Below, piece by piece: positions 37,718-50,881 of a DNA stretch of 64,000 nt. The stretch's first letter is position 1; each line of letters starts with the position of its first letter. The DNA is from Epiperipatus broadwayi (lineage: Eukaryota > Onychophora > Udeonychophora > Euonychophora > Peripatidae), in NCBI GenBank assembly GCA_028023455.1, contig JAQFVV010012396.1, positions 6,488,085 to 6,552,084 on the forward strand, in the 5' to 3' direction. A program made the translations under genes and the position numbers. The notes under the pieces were generated by a model, which saw nothing but the letters and a program-made list of their open reading frames with translations, did not search any database and was not told where the DNA came from.

Positions 37718-39168
37718 AAGGTCTTATCCCATAGAATGGGAAAATAATTAGGATAAAAGACTAAATAAACTGATAATAAAATTGAAATTTTCATATTGCA
37801 AAAGTTTGAATATCTTATACTTATAAAAAAAAGTTCGCAAAGTAACAATTTATCAGCTTAATATCATAATTTATATGAAGACTGATGTTTTTATCAGGTC
37901 CTGCCCATTTTAAAATTAATCATATGATGTAAATATGACTAAGAATTACCATTGAGATAGTAATACCCTAATAGGAAGACCTCAATACTTTTTTAATTTT
38001 TATATAATGCTCAGAGTCATAAACAATAATATTTTGTGTGTTTACTAATAAATTTAAATTTATTAATAATCATTATATCTAAATCTCTATATTTAGAGTT
38101 AGTAAATAGCTGTAAAAAGGGTATCTAAAGAAAAAATCATTGACACTGAAGGTTAGCGAAGTAACAGATTTGAATGTAGCAACAGTCAGAACTGGGAAGA
38201 AAAACTAAATTAGTCATGTGATGGAATCAGATGATATTTTATTGATTTAAAAAAAAGTAAATACAAGAACTTGGAAAAGAATGAAGAAATGTTAAACCAA
38301 CCTTGGATATGTATTATATATATATTTTAATATATTAATAATTGTTATATGAAAATTATAGTGAACCATTTAAAGGTAGGAAGGGATGACTAAATATTTT
38401 AGTTTACTCAGATCTAGTATGCAAAAGTTTGATGTTTAACATACCAGCTTAACTGCAAAAGCTTTAGTTTATCATCAACAATAATTTTACATTCATTTTC
38501 GAACACAAACATCTCTTTATACCACATTATTTAGATTCTACATCAAATCCTGGCAAATACATAATGCATTTCATCATCAGCATAGAGAATACTATCATAT
38601 CACACAAACTTACACACAACTGCATATAAATGCTTGTTATCTCAGTCAATCCTTTTCGCTTCAGGTGCGTTTTCTTTTGATTTTCAGTCCTTTCACATTC
38701 TTTGTGATTCATTGCAATATATATAACATAATCGCTTAAAAAACTTTTTCATTAAAAAAAGTGCTGCCACAGGATTTTCAATTCTTCTTAATTCTATATT
38801 AATAAAATTTATAATTTTCCTACGATAAAAATTATGAAATTTATAATTTTCATACAGAATTAATTTGTTTGAATCTTTATAACAAAATAAGCATACAATC
38901 ACATGTTAATTTCTATTTTTAGCTCAAGAATATAAATGAGGTCATGACTTTTTTTGCTTTTCAGGATTTGCTATTAAAGCCATATGCATATTTAATGATT
39001 ATAAATGTTATTAAATATCATTCAAATTTTAAAATTATGTTTTAAAATTATTTTATCGAATTAAACAAAAGTTTTAATCTCGATTTTTTTTTGTCTTTTG
39101 TTGAGAACTAAAATGTTTTGCATTAAAAGCTTATATATGTATTACTTTTTAAAATAAAAAATACTAAC

Positions 39169-39241
39169 CCATTTCAATGGTTTGTTCTAAAAAATTTTTA
39201 TCTTTAAGAATACATATTACTTGACTACCAGGAGGCTCTGG
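39169..39241 (-). CDS. PIP5KL1: PIP5KL1-like exon with the L-K-D motif
   Basis: This 73-nt exon has an acceptor (TTTTTCAG) before 39241 and a donor GTTAGT at 39168-39163. It enters in phase 0 and leaves in phase 1. The product is P-E-P-P-G-S-Q-V-I-C-I-L-K-D-K-N-F followed by L-E-Q-T-I-E-M. L-K-D-x-N-F is the conserved PIPK strand, equivalent to L-K-D-L-N-F in mammalian PIP5KL1. Together with the preceding exon the spacing from R-Y-D-L-K-G-C to L-K-D matches human PIP5KL1 without a gap, which fixes the splice choice. Its small size explains why simple ORF scans miss it. Confidence 0.86.
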
Positions 39242-39687
39242 CTGAAAAATATATATATAAGTATTTATTAATAAGAATAAAAGAGATTAATAATTTCTGA
39301 ATGTTCGCATTCATACTAATGATATGATTAAATGTAAAAAAAAAAAAAAAGAAGAAGCAAACTTGAATGAATCAATAATATAATAAAACTAAAAGCGTAG
39401 GGCAAAAAATAAATAAATCAATTGTTAATAATGAAAAAATGAAAGCATGTATTTTAGTGGGTTTTAAAAAATATATATAGATTGGATTTATATATATCTG
39501 TTAAAAAATATTTTCTATAACCAATTTTTAATAATAATAAAAGTCAAATTTCAATTTGAGAATGTAATTCATTTAAAATATCTTGGCAAATTTTTAAGCA
39601 GAATGGCAGACCAAGAAGTTGAGGTGAAATACAGACTTTAATGTGCCGCTGCTGCGTTTAACAAATTAAAAGATAGAATATTTCATA

Positions 39688-40118
39688 ATTAAACCTTTAA
39701 ACATCACATGATCTCTATATCCCATGCTTGCTCATAACTGTTGTTAAAATAGGCAAAACTCTCTCCACACAGCAGTGCCACTCAAAGCAAGTCAGGGTAA
39801 TCAATGGATGCCAGAAGGCTTGTGCATAAAATCCTTATCTAGTGCCTACTCATCCAATATCTCCAATTAGTTTCTGGCTTGTGGCCTTCGTCAATGAGGA
39901 GCCTTGGATATAAAAGCAATGCACAAGCCAGAAACTAGTTTGGGAATATTGAATGAGTAGGCACTAGATAGGGATTTTATGCACAAGCCTTCTGGCATCC
40001 ATTGATTACTCTGTCTTGCTTTGAGTGGCACTGCTGTATGGAGAGAGTTTTGCCTATTTTAACAACAGTTATGAGCAAGCATGGGATATAGTGATCATGT
40101 GATGTTTAAAGGTTTAAT
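39688..40118. repeat. Near-perfect hairpin of two foldback-family repeats
   Basis: The left arm 39688-39884 and right arm 39923-40118 are reverse complements over about 196 bp with few mismatches, separated by a 38-base loop. The outer ends are ATTAAACCTTTAAACATCAC and its complement. The arms contain the CAATGGATGCCAGAAGG and CCTACTCATCCAATAT blocks of the family. A transcript of either strand would fold into a long double-stranded stem. Confidence 0.88.
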
Positions 40119-40530
40119 ACCAACCCTGCCTAATAGAAAGGTGGTGGCTATGGTTATAAAAGAACCAAAGACACCAAAATGTATGGGTGCTGAACTGAGT
40201 TCAGACCCATATACCTATATAAGCTATTGAACTTAGATTGAAAATATTTGTGTGTTTTCAATTTTATTCTCATAGTTTTGTAGTTATGTAGAGATAAAAG
40301 ATGGCTGCTGGAGGGTTGCATTAGATCCTAAGATCTAGGTGCAGTGCTCTTAGATCCAAGGCTCCCAACTGACAAAGGCCACAAGCCAGAAACTAGTTTG
40401 GGGATATTGGATGAGTAGGCACTAGATAGGGATTTTATGCACAAGCCTTCTGGCATCCAATGATTACTCTGTCTTGCTTTGAGTGGCACTGCTGTATGGA
40501 GAGAGTTTTGCCTATTTTAATATTTCATAA
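40119..40530 (-). repeat. Foldback-family repeat, inverted copy
   Basis: Immediately follows the hairpin and has the inverted order of the family blocks (ACAAGCCAGAAACTAGTTTG, GATTTTATGCACAAGCC, GGAGAGAGTTTTGCC). It is preceded by the segment with GCTGAACTGAGTTCAGACCC and AGATCCTAAGATCTA. The GCTGAACTGAGWTCAGACCC string is also in the loop of the hairpin at 52673-53423. Confidence 0.75.
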
Positions 40531-42333
40531 TAGCTATATAATTACTACAATTGTTTTCCATATTTTGGATTTTAAAGATAGCAATCCTATTGGAATGCAC
40601 CTACTGGTATTAAAAAACGATTATTTCTATTTTATAATGAGGTTCAAGCAAGAACATAAAAAAAATTAGTAGATAGTAATATACAGAGTGTATTAGAGAT
40701 TTTCACAAGATATTATAAAGCATTTGCAAGGAGAAGAGAAACTAAAAGACAATAGAGCTGTTAATGAAACAAAATCAAATCATCATGTGCCTGCATCTCA
40801 ACATTACAACCTAAAGAAGAATTACAGAAGACAAATTAGAAAACATATTGACAGAAGCAGCAAAGATAAAGATAATGAAATAAAATGAGTGCAAATATTT
40901 TGGAAAAAGATAATGTATGCTGTTGAATTATGGGCCTTAATTCTTGAACGATTTTTTCTTGAACAAATTAATGCCACTTTAAAAGATGTGGCAGTAAAAT
41001 TTATTTTGAATATTATTGCAAATAAAAAATTTATAATAGATTTGACTTTACGTTTTTGTATAATCTTGGACTTTGTGATTAAGGCATAACCTGGTGAGGC
41101 AGTTGCTGAAAGCTATGTTTGTAAGAATGTAAGGACACAAACATTTTGAGGACCTACATCTGAAGATGCACAAAAACAAGTAATTCAATATTACCAGAAT
41201 AATTTTAAACAAGCACTTAATTATTCTCATGTCAGATATTTTATAGATTGTATATAGATAAAATGAGAAGTTGAGAAGATTGACATCATTTGTTTTTAGC
41301 CTGACTGCTACAAATAAATGAGCAGCATATTGGGATTCAAGATCTTAGCCTTTTCTTAAAAAACCAACTATTTATTTAATTATAATTAAAAAGGTGGGGG
41401 AGGGGTTAAAAAAATTTTTTTCTGAAACAAAGATAACTAAGTATTGTAGCAATCATTTGATAATTTAAATGAAAAATAATCCCACAGTAGTGACAAGATC
41501 ATAAATGAATTGGTACCCATTCCTCAGCATCTTCAGTATGTTGACTGTTATGATACAGAAGATATTATTATATAACATCTTCATTATATTTGGCACAAAT
41601 AAAATGAATGAAAAATAACATCCTAAAAAAGATATTTTAAGTGAGCTTAAGGATTTTGTGGGAATGGAAGACATTTCAAAGACATTCTAAAGAATTGCAA
41701 TATTGATGAACTTCAGTAGAAAGCTATATCTGAGAAGAGAATTCAATGGAGAGTTACTACAAAGTATTAAAGTTATTCAAAAAGAAAAGTTCATTGCAAA
41801 AGTTAAAAAATAGTATCACAAGATTCAAATGAATAGATTATAGGAACAGTATTTAATATATATGAACATATTTGTGGTTCATGAATTAGTTGGTATAATC
41901 ATCACAAAAATGGACATATCTGTTTTCCAGTTGCTGTTATTGATGATGATTACAGAAAATAATTAGAATTATTTTTATAAATTAAGCATGTTGTAATGTT
42001 TAATCTGATGGATTAATTTATTTTTAAAATGTCTGTATTGCAAACAAGCACATATATAGATAATAAAAAAAGACATATCTATCTAAATGAACGTAGTCTT
42101 TTCAAAATGACAGGGAATTGCCAATTCAAATCTCAATCCTCAGTTTAATATTTTCTTTCCTGTGAACTCTGGTCTGCAGTATTAATTTAATATTTTTTTA
42201 TTTTCTTTATTCTAAGTAATTTCTTTATTAACAGAAACGAAAAAATATTTACACAATTTCTCTCTCTATATATACAATTATTTACATACAATTTTTGATT
42301 TGCATTTCACTTTCTTCGATATTCTTTTTACAT

Positions 42334-42516
42334 TCATGGTCTTATATGTTTTTCACTTTTTGGATGACTATTCTTAATTAAATAAGAAGTTCCTTCCCAT
42401 ATCTCACATAATGTGGATTCTATGCTTGCCAAAATCATTTCCATCACACTTTTTGGTAGGTATCTTAAGCATTGGTTAAAATATTTATCCCATTCTTTTT
42501 CTAATTTTTTTAGCCA
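42334..42516 (-). other. Unrecognised coding-like segment ending in a stop
   Basis: A 60-codon minus-strand frame ends in TGA at 42336-42334. It starts W-L-K-K-L-E-K-E-W-D-K-Y-F and continues L-R-Y-L-P-K-S-V-M-E-M-I. Its amphipathic composition looks more protein-like than the surrounding AT-rich translations. Possible readings are the last exon of a nested gene, a retrocopy fragment or a transposon piece. An AG that could serve as acceptor lies close to its start. No family was recognised. Confidence 0.25.
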
Positions 42517-44064
42517 TTAATTTAATATGTGAGGATACAAGAATATGTAAAAGTAATGCTTCAATGAAAAAAATATAATTGAATCATTTGTTGATCAAAT
42601 ATTAACATAAAGTTTGAACATGAAAGTAACGGAATTGTGATCATGGACCTTGATTTCTCTACAGTCTGTTCCTTTACTATTGCATTAAATCATGTAGAGC
42701 AAAAAAAATAGTGATTTGTATAAAATAACAATACTACATAGGAATATTATGATAATGTTTTGGTGTACATGGATACATGTAATATAATCACTCCAATTGC
42801 TAATTTTGCAATAATTAATAAAAGTGTGTTGTAACTATTTAATGTAATCAAGTTACAATGATAATAAAAAAAATAGTTAAAATAATTTCCCCCAATATTT
42901 GGAAAAATTACAGGTGGTTATTTTTGACATCTGTGATAACAAATTAATCTTTTAATTTATGAATCTGAGATGGCCTTTTACCTAAACCAAAGAAAAACTT
43001 GCAATTCAATCCCCAATTTATGATTGATAGTTCATTTTAATTGATTAAAACTTGTCTTATAATGTAGATTCACATTCCCAAGATGCTGTGCACAAAAGCA
43101 CATATTCGAAAGACATTTCTTACTTACCTTTTAGATCTTACTATGTGATTTAAATTATGATATATTAAATTCTTAAATGGTCTTTCTAAGAAATTTTGTT
43201 ATAGTAGGTCTTATTTTATCTGAGGAAGTTACCATATATGAATATAAAGTTATGTATGTTGTTAATACTATATATAGTCAATCAAATTCAAACCAAGTAG
43301 AATTAGATTTTGATTTATTTTAAAAGCTCTTTTAAACGTGATAAATAATTAAGGACAGAATATATTCATATCAATTCGACCTTATTTAAAGATAACAAGT
43401 GAACAAGTAATTATTTATTTATTTTTACAAAATTTGCAGATAACGCAGTTTCATTGCAATTTAAGAATGCTATAGTTTTGCTTTTATGCAAATTTTATCA
43501 TTACTGTATGAATAATGTTGTTGACTAATGAAAATAATTATAATTTAGCTTTAGCCTCTCAATTTTAAAAATCTTTAAAGAATATTGTTATTCAAAAGGA
43601 TCTTTCTGGTAATACTGAAAATCAAGTCCAAATTCATTAGTATCTACTGGGTTTTTTTTTCCAGATTTAAATTAGAATAGTATTGTGAAAAAAAGTCCAT
43701 ACTTCTATTTTATAGATTCTCTTTCTCTTCTGCCAATCAAGCTTAAAAATTTAGTAAAGTAATTGGCTATGATGATGATGATAGTTTTGTTAGATACATT
43801 TCTACATTCTTCATTCCAACGTAGGATATCACTATCTCTTACTGATTTTCTAATATTGATTCTTTTCTATTGTAATCAATATAAAACAAATATTCTTGGA
43901 ATTCACAAATTTATTATTAAAGCTACTCATTGAAATAATTTTAAAAAAAAGATTATCAAAGATAATGTGCTGAATATTTTGAAAAAAAAAATTATTATCC
44001 TTTATCTTCTTTTTAAACCATCAAACACCACATTATCACCATTCTTATGCTTCACAAGCTATTT

Positions 44065-44700
44065 TCACAGAGACAAAACTCTCCACCCAGTAGCACCACT
44101 CAGTGCAATCCAGAGTGATCAATGGATGCAGGAAGGTTTGTGCATATAATCCCTATCTAGTGCCTACTCATCCAATATTCCCAGACTAGTTTCTAGCTTG
44201 TGGCTTTCATCAATGAGGAGCCTTGCATCTGAGAGCATTGCAACTAGATTTTAGGATCCAATGCAACCTTCCAGCAGCCACCTTTTACTTTTTAGCCAAC
44301 TATAAAACTCTGAATCCAAATGAAAACCCAATAATGTTTTCAAGCTAAGTTCATTAGCTTTGTATAATCGTATAGATCTGAACTCAATTCAGCATTCATA
44401 CTTTTTTTGTATCTTTGGTTGTTTAATAATCACAGTTACCATAATCCTATTGGACAGAATTGGTATTAAACCATTAAACATCACATTATCACCATTCTTT
44501 ATGCTTACACAATCTGCTTTCACAGAGGCAAAACTCTCCATACAGTAGTGCCACTCAGGGCACAAGCTAAAAACTAGTTTGGGGATATTGAATACATAGA
44601 CACTAGATAGGGATTTTATGTCCAAACCTTCCTGCACCCATTGATTACTCTGGCTTGCATTAAGTGGCACTATTATATAGAGAGTTTTGCCTCTGTAAAA
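44065..44700. repeat. Foldback-family repeats, head-to-head pair
   Basis: 44065-44470 carries the family in plus orientation: AAACTCTCC, AATCAATGGATGCAGGAAGG, TAGTGCCTACTCATCCAATA, then the CATATAGATCTGAAC-type tail. 44515-44700 carries a shorter inverted copy ending AGAGAGTTTTGCC. The two can pair in part. Confidence 0.75.
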
Positions 44701-46759
44701 TCTTTTTAGAAAGATTTAATAATCTCAATAGATGCCAAACAAATATCTTAAAGATAGTGAAAGCATTTATAACCTTAAAATAGAACAAATTAAGCTTTTT
44801 AAAATTAATATAGATTTACCATAATCTCAGACATTTTATAAAGAAAATCATAAAATTTCCTGAAGATGCAAGAAAAACTATAATATATATTTTTTACTTT
44901 TTTCCATAAAATATATTCTATCATACAAGATATTCAATTTTTTTCCAATTCATATATTCTTTAGAAAAATGACTTCTGCAAAGAATTCATTTTATTACCT
45001 TTAAAAACAAAAACCATTGACTAATTTAGTTGTTGAGAATACTCTAAGATAAATGATTAATTATTGTCCAGTAGAATTTGTACATCAAAAGTTTTTTTGA
45101 TTTAAGCTTCCTAAACATTATCCTATGGAATATAAATTTTGTAGCATTCAAAGAATCTAATATCATTCACATGTATTTTACAAAAATGAAAAACAATATT
45201 CTATTCAGATTTCAATTCTTGGTCTTCCATCAAGAAAGTTAAATAATTTTATAAACAGACAAACTTGTCTTATTCTGGGAGATCTACATTTAGATTGGTC
45301 ATGTATTAGTGAATGCTTACTGCCTAATTATTAAAAATTTTAAATGGAAGATTAATTCATTTACCACAAAGAATGAGTATAAAATTCTTGGCCAGCATAG
45401 CATTATTTCTTTAACCTTTTATTCTGTATTTTAAAACTTAAACTATCACGAAGATGTTTTGCAATACAATGAAATATAAATATATGGAAAAAATAGTATT
45501 GTATTATGATAGTAAAATATGCATCCTCAAATATTATAAATGGAGTCTCCAATCACAATATTATAGAGAAGGTTTCTCTCAATCTCATTTGAGATTATAT
45601 TTATCCAAAACTATCATAAAACAATTTGTATCTCAAGACTGTCAACTTATATTGCCACCATTTGAATCACGAAGAACTGAGATGACGGAGTTATCAATCC
45701 CAGCACATCTCACCTATTAACAAATTCCACAAAATAAAATAAAGTAAAATAATTAGGAAATTCAAACACATATCTTTAATAAAAATCTGAAAATACCCCC
45801 CCCCCCACCACAAAAAAAGAATTCTAAACTGTCCTGCTAGCCAACTAGCTATCATTGTATTTATGACATATAATGAGATTGCTAGATTGTAAAAGAAAAG
45901 GCTTTATCATGTTTAGTAATTTTATGTCTCTAAGAACAAGTTACTACTATGTTGTTTACTTTTGTATTTTTACTGAAAAATACTAAAGGATGCTTTCCAA
46001 CTTAAGACATGGTACCATGCAGACAGATGACACAAACATTAATAATGTATCTATAGAAGCGACTGACTATCTAATACATAGTTTGCTTTATTTCCAATAT
46101 ATTTTCATCAGAAGCTAATTTAGTTAGCAAAAAATTAAATCATGCTTTGAAAACAAAGCATTTTTCTTTAGGATTTTGCACATTCTATACAGTTATATCT
46201 TTGTGGGTTTTTTGTTGTCTGAGGAAACATATCTTTACATGTATTATATTCTGCTGTGTAATCTAATTGCAAAGAAATTAACTCAGTTGTATTATTATAG
46301 TAAATATCTTTGTAAAGAATTTCTAAAGTTTACATTTTCCTCCAGTTCAACTATTATTGTATACATTGGTCATTTAAGACTATATAACAACAATCATCTA
46401 AATAGTCCAGTTACAGATAAGCATTAAATATTATTAATATCCAGAAGTTATTTGTAATCATTACATTATCAAAAAAGAAATTAACGGAATTCTTGAGGCT
46501 AATGTAGTGAAATTAAATACCTTATGTCTGGTTTAATTTTTGTTAGGAATAATCAAAGATCTCCTCTTTCAGTGATATTTAAATGGTTATGCTCATAATA
46601 TAGATAAATAGCACTAAAACTCGACTTTACAAGGTCTTACAAAGTAGAAAAAGGTACCAATAAGTTGAAGATTTTTTATTTTGACAGAGTTTATGATATC
46701 CACCTGTATTTTTGCTCTTTTCATCATATTTGAGTTCTAATAAGAGTATAAGGTGATGT

Positions 46760-47030
46760 GATGTATGCTAACTCTCCATACAGTAGTGCCACCAAGTGGA
46801 AGTCTTTGTAATCAATGGATGCAGGAAGGTTTGTGCAAAAAATCCCTACCTAGTGCCTACTCATCCAATATCCCCAGACTAGTTTCTAGCTTGTGGCTTT
46901 CATCAGTGAGTAGTTTGGGAATCTTGGATGAGAAAGCACTAGATAGGGATTTTATGCACAAACCTTCCTGCATCCATTGATTTCAAAGACTTGTTCTTGG
47001 TGGCATTATTATATGGAAAGTTTGGTACTC
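46760..47030. repeat. Foldback-family hairpin
   Basis: The plus-orientation copy at 46770-46905 is followed directly by an inverted copy at 46910-47025, together forming a stem of more than 100 bp. The 71-codon frame across it is an accident of the repeat. Confidence 0.8.
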
Positions 47031-47089
47031 TTATTAATAGCATGTGTAAACATATAAAATGGTAATCATGTGCTATTTAAGTTCTAATA

Positions 47090-48915
47090 GTTCTTCTTAC
47101 AAAGTTACATAAACTTCGATAAAATTTGGATCTGTCATCAAGTTCAAAATAACTTGAAATCATTTTATATCCAAATTAAGTTTATACAGGTGACTAGTAA
47201 ATCTTTTAATGTCATTCAGAGATGCATCATCTTTTATAGAGAACAATTTAGGAAATTAATAAAATTCTCTCTGCAATAGATTGTGCTGAAGAAGATCAAG
47301 TTTTTCAATAAATAATAATATATTGTTTTTACAACTGATATGAGTTCCATTGGCTCCTTGAAGTTGCTAATTAATGTCATTGAATCTTTTGAAAACATCC
47401 ACCAAATAAAATGTATCATTTTTATGGCCTTTAATTGTTGATAGAAATCTTCATTAGTATTCTTAAAGAACTGCCTTATGCTGTGATATAAGGACAGAAA
47501 TTGGAACAGGCAAGTACTCTTTGAGAACCATCAGACTTCTATATGCAAAAGTAATTGAACAAATATCTCATCATTATTGTGACAAAGCTAATGAAACATT
47601 TTATCACCTTTGGCATTTAATTTGATCTTTAATTACTGTATTTGAAGACAAAGGCAGACTTGCACTTAAATATTTTCCTACAAGGTGTTGTTTATGTACT
47701 ATGCAATAAATACAAAAAAACAATGCATACTTCTTTCAAATAAATAACAAACCCATGATAACGATCTACCATTGATGATGCATCATCAGTACCACATGCA
47801 AGCAATATTGCTTAAAGGTCTATTGTTTTTTCCAAAACCTATTTTTACAGTCAGAAATATTGCTATTCCTTTTGTATTTGCAACAAGATTTTCTGTAAAT
47901 AACATTTCTTTCTACAATGTATTTAATTCATCAAAGTATTGTATATATGCCATTAACACAGCATTATTACCAGCAGTGGTAGATTTATCCAATGGCATTG
48001 AAAATTTAATATTTTGAAAAATAAATATTAATTGATTTTCAATATTGACTGCCATTTCATCAATGCATCATTTTAGTATTTTCACTAAAAGGCATTGTTT
48101 TAAAAGCATCAGGTATATCCTGATGCATTATAATTTGTTCCCGGATACTGAAATTATCAAAGTTTCACTAATACTATGGATTTTGCCATTTTTTGCTATC
48201 AATTTTGATATTTAATAACTTAAAGTTAATTTATTTATTTCTTTGCATTCAGTTTTTGAAATGAGAATGTAATTGTTTAATGATTTTGGAATTTTTTATA
48301 CTCTCTTGAAAATATTCTACTAGTTTGTCTTTTTCTTGAGGGTGCTTTATTACAAGATACTCATGCAATCAACTTGGCTTCAAGATTTAATGTTTTGTTG
48401 CCCAATAATTACACCAGAAGCTGTTTATTTATTATAGGTTCAATAAACCCCATTTTCAAGTATTCCAATAAATGGATATAAATTTATTTATTTCTTCGAG
48501 ACATGAGTTAAAATTGGTTAGAAAAAATTATAACTTTTTGCAAATGGCTTAAGATCACACTCATTTAACTAACCTCAAATACTCCTGAACTACCATACAT
48601 AAAGAGGTAGACCACACAGTTGTTAGAAGGTGTTTGATTATTATCATGGATATGGAGACACAGCGTTCACTGGTTTTCTTGTATTTTCTAACAAAAATGT
48701 AACTGCAAAAATCGAAATTGGGACATTTTATAGGCTTGTACTAAGTTAGCACATTTCATAAGAGGCACTGAGCAACTCTGCAAAAAAATTTAAACACCTG
48801 TTGCGCAAAAACAATAATTTATGGTTTTTCTTTTAATATCTGGCAAATATTCAATGCCTACCTGAAAGCTTTAAACGCCCACTAGTGGGCAGTACGGACC
48901 AGACTGGCGACCCTG
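47090..48915 (-). pseudogene. hAT transposase pseudogene (SCAND3/ZBED type)
   Basis: Read on the minus strand from 48915: a terminus CAGGGTCGCCAG, then near 48420-48300 a BED-like tail (K-P-S, L-H-E-Y-L, K-H-P-Q-E-K-D-K, E-Y-F-Q-E-S). Near 47810-47640 is the core: C-G-T-D-D-A-S-S-M-V, Y-H-G-F-V and then H-K-Q-H-L-V-G-K-Y-L-S, matching the family's T-D-G-A and H-R-x-H-L-V-A-K-N-L. Near 47560-47500 is L-L-L-H-I-E-V-x-W-F-S-K, and near 47400-47130 the C-terminal helices (V-F-K-R-F-N-D-I-N, Q-L-Q-G). Several stops and frameshifts break it. The left terminus and its 8-bp duplication partner were not found. Confidence 0.75.
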
Positions 48916-49743
48916 GGTCTATTAACATACTGATTTAAAGGAATTGTAAATGTACATTTTAATTAACAGTTTATGATAATAATAAAACTTATTTAACTAT
49001 TAGGCTTTTATATTTTTTCAAGTTATGATTTCTAGCAATCATTGTTATTAAGCAATATAATGTATGCAAAAACGCCATCAAGTGGTGATTTTTAAATCAA
49101 TATATTTTCTTCCATAGCTGAGAAATTCTCAGGCAAACTCAGAATTTTAACAAATAGTTGATCTTAGCCAATCCATCTCCTCATGCAATACAGGTCAATA
49201 AATAATAATCTAGTTATAAGTATTTGGGATGGAAAAAAAGTATAATTATAGTGTGAGATACTAATATAAATGTAAAAAAGCTGACTTTCATAATTTATGA
49301 GAAACGTATCATATACTTATATGTGTTGAGGCAATGGTTTATTTTATGTATATAAAAAAAAAACCCAATATAAACAAAGTGGTATCTAAGATAATAACTA
49401 TAAAAAATCATAAGTTTAAATTATACCTTATATTTCAGTCAGAAAAGCCATTGACTATATATAAAGCATTTTGATTTTTCTAGTTTAAATAAAATCTTAA
49501 TAAATTTCTGATATATATGTCTGTGTGAGTAATAATATAAGCCCATTATAAACTATTATATTAATCAAATCCACAAAAATAAATTAATACTGATAATAAT
49601 TTCAATGTAATATCATTCTAGGGTTATAGTTTTAATTTAATATTATTAGTATGGATTTGGTTATTATATATACATTGAATATTTATTAGACACAAATATG
49701 ACTAAATACATATTTTTTAAAAAGAAAATGCGTCTCTACCTAC

Positions 49744-49839
49744 TCTTTGATATCTACCTGCTGTGCAACCCTTTAAGTCGTACCGACATTCAATTCTTTC
49801 ATCAGGATAAAAAATATTTTGCATTACGAAAAAATAAAG
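49744..49839 (-). CDS. PIP5KL1: PIP5KL1-like exon with the R-Y-D-L-K-G motif
   Basis: This 96-nt exon encodes 32 codons in phase 0 at both ends, with an acceptor (TTTTTTTTAG) before 49839 and donor GTAGGT at 49743. The product starts L-Y-F-F-V-M-Q-N-I-F-Y-P-D-E-R-I and ends E-C-R-Y-D-L-K-G-C-T-A-G-R-Y-Q-R. The combination F-Y-P-x-x-R-I followed by R-Y-D-x-K-G-C is characteristic of PIP5KL1. Type I PIP5Ks instead have a leucine- and proline-rich stretch and F-D-L-K-G-S. D-L-K-G is the conserved metal/ATP-site region of the kinase fold. Confidence 0.9.
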
Positions 49840-50740
49840 CTAAAAAAAATAATTGGAATTTTTGATTATATTATAAAAATAATTCAAATACACACAGAGA
49901 TGCACATTTATACACACAATCAAACATAAAGAGAACTTGAAGTTTTGTGATGATGGTATTTTAGATGAAATATGTGGACTATTTCCATCATCTATCATTA
50001 ATTGCTGAATGTCTAAAAAAATTAAATTTTATTTAAACTTTTCAAATATAAACAAAAATAGATCAGTGGATTAGAGTGTTGCTATTTAAAAAGGAGTGAT
50101 CATTTAGACAATGTAGAAAAAAAACTGATTGTCATATTCTTGTTTCTTTTTTACATGTATAATCAGAAAAAAAAAAAAAAACCTAATAAAGAATACTATT
50201 TCCTCTTTTCTACAAATTACTGTATTTATAGACAAAATCTTTCAATTAATATTTACCTTCTGAGTAAATATTACCATCAATTTTTCTGTGTTGTTGTTGA
50301 TCTATAAATATTTTAAATTTATACTTGAAATAAATAATATGATTTTACTGTAAAACAATTAAGATTGTTACTTTTTACAGTAATTATTTATTAACAACAG
50401 TTTCACCGATTCATATATTTTAATTAATTAATTGTTAAGAAACAATAAAAGTCATATCCTTTACTAGCATATATTTTTAAATCTGACAATATGACCATGG
50501 TAACAACTAAAACAAATTTAGTCAATTTTTGTTTAAAATTTTTCTACATTTATAAATAATTTAAACTCATTTATATTTAATTTTTAAGGTTATTACACAG
50601 AAGTGAAACACAACTATATTCTCAGAATAATTAATTATCTTAATATTAAAATTCAAAATAACACAAAATTCAAGAAAAGTTGTGATATTTGGTTTACTAA
50701 AATTTTAAAAATATATCTCAATAATTTTGCAAAAAAAATA

Positions 50741-50881
50741 TAATAACACAATTACTAATATGATAATTCAAAATTTATTCAAATTACTTTCTTATCATAT
50801 AGAAATATATATTTTAATAATTTTCTAAAAATATATAATAACACAATTACTAATATGTTACTCAAAATTTATTGAACTTAC
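50741..50881 (-). repeat. 95-bp tandem duplication abutting a PIP5KL1-like splice donor
   Basis: TAATAACACAATTACTAATATG occurs at 50741 and 50836, and the units continue into ATTACTTTCTTATCATATAG and ACTTACTTTCTTAGATCTAG. The upstream unit, which lies in the intron, thus carries a decayed image of the exon edge: GTAATT where the true donor has GTAAGT. Confidence 0.7.

Larger units (their letters stand above)
28850..39168 (-). other. PIP5KL1-like intron of 10.3 kb
   Basis: Phase-1 intron between exons 39241-39169 and 28849-28693, with GT (GTTAGT) and AG boundaries. It contains a tRNA-like SINE, a scattered Gypsy on the gene's own strand (29.2-35.7 kb), the GC-rich island at 34.2-34.5 kb and a (CA)n tract at 37696-37717. 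Between 35740 and 39160 I see only AT-rich sequence without recognisable coding potential. Confidence 0.75.
39242..49743 (-). other. PIP5KL1-like intron of 10.5 kb
   Basis: Phase-0 intron. Its content is mostly foldback-family hairpins (39.69-40.53, 44.07-44.70 and 46.76-47.03 kb) and a hAT pseudogene (47.1-48.9 kb). Gaps 40.5-42.3 and 42.6-44.0 kb hold AT-rich sequence with nothing assigned. An 88-codon plus-strand frame at 45454-45720 has no recognisable domain. The donor is read as AGA|GTAGGT, which is less than ideal but needed by phase and alignment. Confidence 0.7.

Noticed and set aside
45454-45720. 88-codon plus-strand open frame
   Set aside because: No recognisable domain, no matching splice or promoter context, and length within what long AT-rich sequence can produce.
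50247-50300. Candidate minus-strand exon with AG and GTAAAT boundaries
   Set aside because: The translation has no similarity to the kinase, and the flanking exons join correctly without it.
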